Below, in pieces: positions 6,131 to 12,112 of a stretch of DNA of 12,112 nucleotides. The notes under the pieces are model-generated. The model saw only the letters and a list, made by a program, of their open reading frames with translations, was not told the origin of the DNA and did not search any database. The first letter of the stretch is position 1. Each line of letters opens with the position of its first letter. Location: positions 1 to 12,112 of the forward strand of contig JALNWH010000054.1 in assembly GCA_023230985.1 (NCBI GenBank), given 5' to 3'. The position numbers were made by a program, and so were the translations under genes. This stretch comes from Bacillota bacterium (lineage in GTDB: Bacteria; Bacillota; Clostridia; Lutisporales; Lutisporaceae).

Positions 6131-7339
6131 TTGAAAAGAGAAAGAGTGGAAGAACTATTCTATATAAGAGCTATATGTGCTTTTGGAATATTTATGATAC
6201 ATCTTAGCGGATCCTTTGCTCTGTCTTCTTCATTCGGAAGCCGGACAATGCATTTTGGCATCATAATAAATCAATTCTTTAGATTTGGGACACCTGTATT
6301 CATGATGCTATCAGGTTTTGTTTTGTTTTATAACTATAGAAATTTTGAAGAATTTGATTTTGGAGATTTTTATAGAAAAAAAATAAAATATATTCTTATC
6401 CCTTATATTCTATGGTCTTTTTTATATTACACAGTTTTACCTTACTTATTACGGACACCATTTAGCCATTTATTAATTAATTTTAAAGGTATTTCAAGTA
6501 CGGTAAATTTTGATTTCGTGAAATTTTTAAAGTTTATATCATTAGGAATGGCATATCCGCACCTATATTTTATATTTCTTATATTTCAATTTTATTTATT
6601 ATATCCTTTATTTATTAAATTTCTAATTAAGCCAATGAAAGAAAGACCAATAATAGTATTTGGAGTATGTGCATTAATCCAAAGTATTATTTTGATTTAT
6701 GGATTTAAGTTTAAATTTAATAGCAAATATTTTATAGTTGGTTTTTTTAATTCTTATTATTGGAAAAGTGTTTTTGGTTGGTTTTATTACTTTTTGACCG
6801 GAGGGATTTTAGCTCTTCATTATAAAAAGATATCCCAATTTGTTGATAAGAATATAATTAAGATTATTCCGGTATATATACTTTCTGTTTTATTCTATAT
6901 TGGAGAGGTATATAACATTATTAGGAAAGCCGGCGGCAGAAATTTTTATGAGAAATATGGCTCTATTAGACCAACAACTATTGTATATGCCACATTTACA
7001 ATGATAATATTAGTATGGTTAAGTAAAAAAATTGTGAATAGTGAATTCAGATATAAAAACCTTATAAAAGATTGGGGTATTTATTCTTTAGGAATATATT
7101 TCCTACATCCATTTGTACTGGAACTAGTTAAGGTTAAAATAATTAATAAATATCCTTTCTTAGGATATGATAGGGTCGGTACGTTGATATTTTTAATCGT
7201 TTTTGGATGGACTTTAACCGTAGCATCAGTATTGATTTTATCTAAATTAAGATTCAAGAATTTTATTGTAGGCAAAGTGCCTTCTTATAAAATATTTTCC
7301 GCAAAATTAAAAAGCAGGAAATTGGGAGCTGAGAATTAA
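6131..7339 (+). CDS. Membrane acyltransferase, acyltransferase-3 family
   Basis: A 402-residue integral membrane protein with about ten hydrophobic segments, of the acyltransferase-3 family, which moves acetyl or other acyl groups onto extracytoplasmic glycans. The N-terminal signature is present: Arg13 and catalytic-type His24 in YIRAICAFGIFMIHLSG (11-27), then FFRFGTPVFMMLSGF (49-63). HLYFIFLIFQFYLLYP (144-159) and YSLGIYFLHPF (318-328) are also typical. It starts at TTG, with AGGAGG (6118-6123) seven bases upstream; an ATG at 6124 is in another frame. It lies 125 bases before the GT4-CsaB gene with no terminator between. The likely job is O-acylation of the same polysaccharide. The acyl group and acceptor cannot be read from the sequence. 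Confidence 0.88.
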   Translation: MKRERVEELFYIRAICAFGIFMIHLSGSFALSSSFGSRTMHFGIIINQFFRFGTPVFMMLSGFVLFYNYRNFEEFDFGDFYRKKIKYILIPYILWSFLYYTVLPYLLRTPFSHLLINFKGISSTVNFDFVKFLKFISLGMAYPHLYFIFLIFQFYLLYPLFIKFLIKPMKERPIIVFGVCALIQSIILIYGFKFKFNSKYFIVGFFNSYYWKSVFGWFYYFLTGGILALHYKKISQFVDKNIIKIIPVYILSVLFYIGEVYNIIRKAGGRNFYEKYGSIRPTTIVYATFTMIILVWLSKKIVNSEFRYKNLIKDWGIYSLGIYFLHPFVLELVKVKIINKYPFLGYDRVGTLIFLIVFGWTLTVASVLILSKLRFKNFIVGKVPSYKIFSAKLKSRKLGAEN

Positions 7340-7464
7340 AAGTAGAGGACGGAAAGCAGGGGAAGTTTAAAAAAGATAAAATCCGAAGGTTTTAAGAATT
7401 GGAATAGCTGTGAAAGATAAAAGGGATATATAAAATAAAAGCAATATATAATGGGAGTGAGGCT

Positions 7465-9678
7465 ATGCTTAAAGTACTGCATTTAATTAGTGGTGGCGAT
7501 GTAGGAGGGGCAAAAACACACGTACTCACCTTAATTAAAGAGCTGCAAAAAACAATAACCATTAGATTAATATGTTTTATGGAAGGATCATTTGCCGATG
7601 AAGGTCGGCAGATGGGTATAGATGTTTTTGTAATCGAACAAGAGCAAAGATATAATTTGAATGTAGTCGATAAAATAATACAAATTATTGAAGAAGAAAA
7701 TTTTAATCTTATTCATTCACACGGTGCTCGTGCGAATTTTATAACAAGATTTATAAAGAAAAAAACAAACATACCTTGTGTTACAACAGTTCATAGTGAT
7801 TTTATGCTGGATTTTAAGGGTAATGTTTATAAACATCTAATATATACCAATTTGAATGTCTTTGCTTTAAAGAAGTTTAACTATTATATTGCTGTATCTG
7901 AGGATTTTAGGCAAATGTTGATTGGCAGGGGGTTTCCGGCGAATAAAATATATACAATATATAATGGTATTGATTACGATGAGAGAATTGATTATAAAAG
8001 CAGATTAGACTTTCTAAAGGAAAAAGGATTATCTCATATAAATGACAAGATTATCATAGGTATTTTAGCTAGAATGCACCCTGTTAAGGGGCATGAAGTG
8101 TTTATAAAAGCTGCGGAAGAAGTATTAGAATCTAACAAAGATGTTCACTTTTTGATTACCGGAAAATCGGAAGAGCTGCCGGAATTATCAAATCTTATTA
8201 AGCATTATGGAATAGAGGATAATATTCATTTTATTGATTTTGTTGAAAACCCTTATGATTTTTTAAATGCTATAGATATTAACGTATTAACCTCTTATAG
8301 CGAAAGTTTTCCTTATGTATTGCTGGAAGGAGCTCACCTTCTGAAACCCACCATTTCATCTGCTGTAGGTGGAATTCCAATGCTGATTAAAGATGGTGTT
8401 AACGGATTTTTATTTAAAGCCGGAGATAGTAAAGGATTGGCATATAAAATGAAAGCGTTGGTAGATGATAGAGAAAAAAGAGATGTATTCGGTAAAGAAC
8501 TTTTAAAATATGCTAAAGAAAACTTTTCATTAAATCAGCTGGCATCCGAGCATTTAAATATTTACGAAAACATATTGAAATGCAATAAGGGCGTATCAAT
8601 CGTAGTTTCAGGTTATTACGGTTTTGGGAATAGTGGGGATGAAGCCATATTAAAATCCATAGTACGAGATTTTAAAAATTTTGCGCCAAATACTGAAATA
8701 ACAGCTTTGTCCAATAGTGCTTCTAAGACCGGCAGGGATTATGGTATAAAAGCTATAAATCGTTTAAACATAATAGATATATTGAAGACAATTAAAAATT
8801 GTGATTTGTTTATTAGTGGCGGTGGTAGTCTTTTGCAAGACCAAACCAGTACCAGGTCATTATTATATTATTTATTTATCATAAAAATAGCATTGCATTA
8901 TAATAAAAAGGTTATGCTTTATGCAAATGGTATAGGACCTATTAACTCTAAAAGCAATGCGGAAAGAGTAAAAAGAATCGTAAATAAAGTAAGCTTAATC
9001 ACTCTAAGGGAGGAGTATTCTTATAAATTATTAAAATCAGTCGGTATTGAAGGGACAGAAGTTAAAATCACAGCAGATCCTGTATTGACTACAGAACCTG
9101 CCGGTGTTGAAATAGTGAAAAGTATATTTGCCAAAGAAGGGATTTCACCGGATAATAAATACGTTGGTGTAAATATTAGAAAATGGCCTTATGCGAAAAA
9201 TCTTGATAATGAATTGATAAAATCACTTATCTATCTGTATGAAGAATATCGGCTTGTTCCTTTATTCATACCTATGAGCCAAGAAGATGTAGTGATAATG
9301 AAAAGAATTGCATCAAGACTTGATATACCCTATAAAGTTTTAACTAATATATATGAGCCTGAAGAGCTAATAGGAATAATGAAACAGCTTGTTATGGTAT
9401 TGGCAATGAGATTGCATACGCTTATATATTCATCTATTGCTGCAACGCCCATGGTAGGACTTATTTATGATCCTAAGATAAAAGGTTATTTAGATTATAT
9501 AGGACAGCCGGCTGCAGGCGATGTTAAAAGTATTGAAAGTATAATGATAAATATAGAAACAGATAAAATTATGAAAGATTATGAAAAGGAAAAAGATAAA
9601 CTTGAAATAAGGATGAACGAATTAAAAGAATTAACCAAAGAAAACGTAAAACTGGCGTTTGAGTTAATAAACATGTAG
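7465..9678 (+). CDS. csaB: Fused GT4 glycosyltransferase and CsaB polysaccharide pyruvyltransferase
   Basis: A 737-residue two-domain cytoplasmic enzyme. Residues 1-370 are a complete GT-B, family 4 retaining glycosyltransferase: glycine-rich LHLISGGDVGGAKTHV (5-20), IHSHGARAN (83-91), the second-domain start IGILARMHPVKGH (198-210), and the E-x7-E motif from Glu280 to Glu288. Residues 377-735 match CsaB, which transfers pyruvate from phosphoenolpyruvate to ManNAc of secondary cell wall polymer: GYYGFGNSGDEAIL (383-396), SGGGSLLQD (451-459), YANGIGPI (486-493) and MRLHTLIYS (648-656). The tail (about 700-737) is charged and helical. CsaB alone is usually near 365 residues, so both halves are full length, joined by almost no linker and with no frame disruption. 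The ribosome site is GGGAG (7453-7457). TagA follows 78 bases downstream, matching the TagA-then-CsaB pathway of Paenibacillus. The sugar donor of the GT4 half is unknown. Confidence 0.9.
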   Translation: MLKVLHLISGGDVGGAKTHVLTLIKELQKTITIRLICFMEGSFADEGRQMGIDVFVIEQEQRYNLNVVDKIIQIIEEENFNLIHSHGARANFITRFIKKKTNIPCVTTVHSDFMLDFKGNVYKHLIYTNLNVFALKKFNYYIAVSEDFRQMLIGRGFPANKIYTIYNGIDYDERIDYKSRLDFLKEKGLSHINDKIIIGILARMHPVKGHEVFIKAAEEVLESNKDVHFLITGKSEELPELSNLIKHYGIEDNIHFIDFVENPYDFLNAIDINVLTSYSESFPYVLLEGAHLLKPTISSAVGGIPMLIKDGVNGFLFKAGDSKGLAYKMKALVDDREKRDVFGKELLKYAKENFSLNQLASEHLNIYENILKCNKGVSIVVSGYYGFGNSGDEAILKSIVRDFKNFAPNTEITALSNSASKTGRDYGIKAINRLNIIDILKTIKNCDLFISGGGSLLQDQTSTRSLLYYLFIIKIALHYNKKVMLYANGIGPINSKSNAERVKRIVNKVSLITLREEYSYKLLKSVGIEGTEVKITADPVLTTEPAGVEIVKSIFAKEGISPDNKYVGVNIRKWPYAKNLDNELIKSLIYLYEEYRLVPLFIPMSQEDVVIMKRIASRLDIPYKVLTNIYEPEELIGIMKQLVMVLAMRLHTLIYSSIAATPMVGLIYDPKIKGYLDYIGQPAAGDVKSIESIMINIETDKIMKDYEKEKDKLEIRMNELKELTKENVKLAFELINM

Positions 9679-9756
9679 CGCTGTAAGAATCGGCCATGCG
9701 GTAGTGTTTTAGGTTGACTTTTCAACAACCTATGACAACAATGAAAGGATGTAAAA

Positions 9757-10488
9757 ATGAGAAATGCAGTGGAAATAGTCGGGGTTAATATCGACAATAT
9801 CACATTAACGGATGCAGTAATTAAGATGGAAGGCTATTTAGATGGTGATAGGCTTAATATGATTTTTACTCCTAATAGTGAAATATTAGTAGATGCTGTA
9901 AAAAATATTGAATTTGCTCAAATATTAAATAGCGGTGATTTGGTTGTACCTGATGGTATAGGGGTTGTAATAGCATCAAAATTCTATGGAGAACCTTTTG
10001 GCGAAAGAGTAGCAGGCTACGATTTGATGTGCAGGCTTATTGAATTGGCATACATAAGAAATAAAAGCATTTATTTTCTGGGAGGAAGAGAAGGGGTTGC
10101 TGAAGAAGCTGCGAAAAGACTAAGGCAAAAATATAAAGATATAAATATCCTTGGTGTGCATAACGGATATTTTGATGATGAAGAAGAAAAACTGATTATT
10201 AATGATATAATAAATTTAAAACCTGATATTGTTTTTGTAGCTCTTGGTGCACCTAGACAAGAAAAATGGATATTTAACAACAGGCACAACCTGCCTTCGA
10301 AAATTGCGATGGGTGTGGGTGGAAGCATAGATGTAGTTGCCGGAGTAACTAAAAGAGCACCGGATTTTTACCAAAAAGCAGGTTTAGAATGGCTTTATAG
10401 ATTAGTAAAAGATCCTAAAAGGATATTTAGAATACTAAAGCTTCCAAAATTTATTCTTTTATCCTTGTATGATGCAAAAACAAAGTAA
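9757..10488 (+). CDS. tagA: WecG/TagA/CpsF-family N-acetylmannosaminyltransferase
   Basis: A 243-residue GT26 (inverting) glycosyltransferase. Characterised TagA enzymes add ManNAc from UDP-ManNAc to GlcNAc-PP-undecaprenol at the inner membrane face. Conserved blocks are [11 protein letters not shown] (37-47, Thr38), [13 protein letters not shown] (63-75, Asp66, matching the proposed catalytic Asp65 of Thermoanaerobacter italicus TagA), [10 protein letters not shown] (82-91), [14 protein letters not shown] (106-119), [13 protein letters not shown] (160-172) and [11 protein letters not shown] (186-196). The C-terminal tail [14 protein letters not shown] (212-225) plus a hydrophobic stretch is the membrane-binding appendage. 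AAAGGA (9744-9749) precedes the ATG. Beside CsaB it probably makes the lipid-linked ManNAc-GlcNAc that CsaB pyruvylates; a teichoic-acid linkage role is the alternative. Confidence 0.9.
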   Translation: MRNAVEIVGVNIDNITLTDAVIKMEGYLDGDRLNMIFTPNSEILVDAVKNIEFAQILNSGDLVVPDGIGVVIASKFYGEPFGERVAGYDLMCRLIELAYIRNKSIYFLGGREGVAEEAAKRLRQKYKDINILGVHNGYFDDEEEKLIINDIINLKPDIVFVALGAPRQEKWIFNNRHNLPSKIAMGVGGSIDVVAGVTKRAPDFYQKAGLEWLYRLVKDPKRIFRILKLPKFILLSLYDAKTK

Positions 10489-10526
10489 AGAAAACGATAG
10501 AAAATTATAATCAAAGGAGGAAACTC

Positions 10527-11354
10527 ATGGATACAAAAACCATAGCAGACCTTAAAATTAAAGCAAGAATAGTTAGAAAAGATATAATCAATATGCTTAG
10601 TGAAGCTAAGTCCGGGCATCCGGGCGGTTCGCTGTCGGCGGCGGAAATTTTGGTTTATCTATATTTCAAAGAGATGAATATAAATCCAAAGGATCCGATG
10701 AAGGAAGATAGAGACAGGTTTGTCTTATCGAAAGGACACGGAGCGCCTGTATTATATAGTGTTTTGGCAGAAAGAGGATACTTTCCTAAAAATGAATTAA
10801 TGAAGTTGAGAAAGACTGTTGCTATGCTTCAAGGACATCCCGATATGAAAGATACACCCGGAATTGATATGTCAACGGGCTCCTTGGGGCAGGGATTATC
10901 AGCGGCTAATGGAATGGCACTGGCCGGAAAGTTGGATAACAAAAGCTATAGAGTATTTGCCCTTATTGGTGATGGAGAGATGCAGGAAGGACAAATATGG
11001 GAGGCAGCTATGACAGCAGCTCACTATGGACTTGATAATGTTATTGCTTTTATCGATAATAACGGTTTACAAATTGACGGTTTTAACAAAGATGTGATGA
11101 AAGTAGAACCAATAAAAGAAAAATGGGAAGCTTTCGGTTGGAATACCATTAGTATAGATGGCCATGATTTTGAGCAAATAGAAAAGGCTGTTATAGAAGC
11201 AAAGAATACTAAAGGCAAACCTACTGCAATTATTGCTAAAACAGTAAAGGGTAAAGGTGTGTCTTTTATGGAAAACGAAGCCGGTTGGCATGGAGTTGCA
11301 CCGAATAAGGAACAAACCGAGCAGGCTCTTAAGGAATTGGAGGTATTGATATAA
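10527..11354 (+). CDS. Transketolase, N-terminal (thiamine diphosphate-binding) subunit
   Basis: A 275-residue protein equal to the first third of a full transketolase, the usual size when the enzyme is split into two subunits. Transketolase moves two-carbon units between sugar phosphates in the non-oxidative pentose phosphate pathway. Visible motifs are [14 protein letters not shown] (29-42), [11 protein letters not shown] (64-74), the STGSLGQGL loop (116-124), and the cofactor motif [13 protein letters not shown] (148-160) ending with [10 protein letters not shown] (175-184). AGGAGG (10515-10520) lies six bases before the ATG. Its stop overlaps the start of the C-terminal subunit gene (TAATG). 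It begins 38 bases after tagA with no terminator between, so it may share that transcript. A related split enzyme acting on another sugar cannot be excluded. Confidence 0.92.
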   Translation: MDTKTIADLKIKARIVRKDIINMLSEAKSGHPGGSLSAAEILVYLYFKEMNINPKDPMKEDRDRFVLSKGHGAPVLYSVLAERGYFPKNELMKLRKTVAMLQGHPDMKDTPGIDMSTGSLGQGLSAANGMALAGKLDNKSYRVFALIGDGEMQEGQIWEAAMTAAHYGLDNVIAFIDNNGLQIDGFNKDVMKVEPIKEKWEAFGWNTISIDGHDFEQIEKAVIEAKNTKGKPTAIIAKTVKGKGVSFMENEAGWHGVAPNKEQTEQALKELEVLI

Positions 11355-12112
11355 TGGGTAATATAGCGACTAGAGAAGCATATGGAAAAGCCTTGGTTGA
11401 ACTGGGAGAAAAGTATAAAAATATTGTAGTTTTGGATGCAGATTTGTCAAAATCCACAAAGACTCATGAGTTTGAAAAGAAATATCCGGAAAGGTTTTTT
11501 AATATAGGTATTTCAGAACAAGATTTGATGGGTACAGCGGCCGGATTAGCTACATGCGGTAAAATACCTTTCGCCAGTACCTTTGCCATGTTTGCTTCCG
11601 GTAGGGCCTTTGAACAGGTACGAAACTCTATTGCATACCCCAATCTAAATGTTAGGATTGCCGCAACACATTCAGGTATCACAGTAGGTGAAGATGGTGC
11701 ATCACATCAGGCGATAGAAGATATTGCAATTATGAGGGCAATACCGAATATGACTGTAATAAACCCTGCTGATGCCGTTACCACGACAAAAGCAATTGCA
11801 GAATCGTTAAAATATAAAGGGCCGATGTACATAAGATTAGGAAGGCTTGCAGTTCCGGAAGTATATAATGACGATGTAGATTATAAAATCGGCAAAGGTA
11901 TTTTATTGAAAGAGGGGAAGGACGCAACAATTATAGCTACGGGATTTATGGTACATTTGGCTTTGGAAGCGGCAGATTTGTTAAAGAATGACGGTATAGA
12001 AGCAAGAGTTATTGATATGCATACAATAAAACCTATAGACAAAGATTTGATAATAGAATCGGCTAAAAAAACAGGGGCAATAGTTACCGCTGAAGAACAT
12101 AATATAATAGGA
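11354..12112 (+). CDS. Transketolase, C-terminal subunit (cut by window edge)
   Basis: This open frame is read from the ATG at 11354 to the window end: 253 codons with no stop, against a usual length near 310, so about 55-60 residues are missing. It starts [20 protein letters not shown]. It carries the catalytic-glutamate motif NIGISEQDLMGTAAGLA (about 50-66, Glu55), the HSGITVGEDGASHQ loop (106-119) and, near the end, the C-terminal domain motif IDMHTIKPID. The start overlaps the stop of the N-terminal subunit gene by one base, and GGAGGT (11339-11344) lies within that gene. This predicts translational coupling and equal amounts of the two subunits, which together form the active site. Confidence 0.93.
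   Translation, partial: MGNIATREAYGKALVELGEKYKNIVVLDADLSKSTKTHEFEKKYPERFFNIGISEQDLMGTAAGLATCGKIPFASTFAMFASGRAFEQVRNSIAYPNLNVRIAATHSGITVGEDGASHQAIEDIAIMRAIPNMTVINPADAVTTTKAIAESLKYKGPMYIRLGRLAVPEVYNDDVDYKIGKGILLKEGKDATIIATGFMVHLALEAADLLKNDGIEARVIDMHTIKPIDKDLIIESAKKTGAIVTAEEHNIIG

Noticed and set aside
6124..6135. ATG at 6124 as the acyltransferase start
   Set aside because: It is in a different frame from the acyltransferase and touches the ribosome site, leaving no spacing.
7447..7452. TATAAT before the GT4-CsaB gene as a promoter
   Set aside because: It lies directly against the ribosome site, would leave almost no leader, and has no -35 box at a usable distance.
8560..8600. Internal start that would allow CsaB to be made as a separate protein
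   Set aside because: The ATG here is out of frame and stops after two codons, and no ribosome site precedes the in-frame TTG.
9711..9731. AGGTTG/CAACCT hairpin between the GT4-CsaB gene and tagA as a terminator or attenuator
   Set aside because: A short 6-pair stem with a 9-base loop and no T tract; probably a chance structure.
10506..10511. TATAAT before the transketolase genes as a promoter
   Set aside because: The transcript would start within or after the AGGAGG site, and there is no -35 match upstream.

Overview
The window is an AT-rich piece of a bacterial chromosome with every recognisable gene on the + strand. It looks like an anaerobic Firmicute (Clostridia/Tissierellia-like). The reasons are strong AGGAGG-type ribosome sites, TTG and GTG starts, TATAAT promoters, a DUF4330 gene, CsaB and TagA homologues, and a split transketolase. 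I cannot name the genus. The theme is synthesis and modification of a cell-wall or secreted polysaccharide, followed by a central-carbon enzyme.

Layout. Positions 1-155 hold imperfect tandem copies of a widespread palindromic intergenic repeat. Positions 199-3402 look like one unit: a PIG-L/LmbE-type deacetylase, a possible 54-codon small ORF, a DUF4330 membrane-anchored protein, a small unrecognised protein with internal repeats, and an O-antigen ligase/polymerase-family membrane protein. Positions 3505-5997 hold a large exported phosphodiester glycosidase (NAGPA-type) with its own extended -10 promoter and a strong intrinsic terminator, so it is probably transcribed alone. A new promoter at about 6058 starts a second run: a membrane acyltransferase-3 (TTG start), a 737-residue protein joining a GT4 glycosyltransferase to a CsaB polysaccharide pyruvyltransferase, a TagA/WecG-type ManNAc transferase, and transketolase N- and C-terminal subunit genes. 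The last gene is cut by the window edge.

How they fit together. In the Paenibacillus alvei secondary cell wall polymer (SCWP) pathway, TagA adds beta-ManNAc to lipid-linked GlcNAc and CsaB pyruvylates that ManNAc. Pyruvylated SCWP is the ligand for SLH-domain surface proteins. Here TagA and CsaB are adjacent. The fused GT4 domain could extend the pyruvylated primer, the acyltransferase and PIG-L deacetylase could decorate it, and the polymerase-family protein could polymerise or ligate units. The glycosidase could trim or release polymer outside the cell. This assignment is inference; no SLH protein lies in the window.

The most noteworthy observations are the GT4-CsaB fusion, the repeat-containing small gene coupled to the polymerase, a possible Shine-Dalgarno-masking leader before the acyltransferase, and an operator-like palindrome at the glycosidase promoter. 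I see no tRNA, rRNA, CRISPR array, transposase or phage gene.
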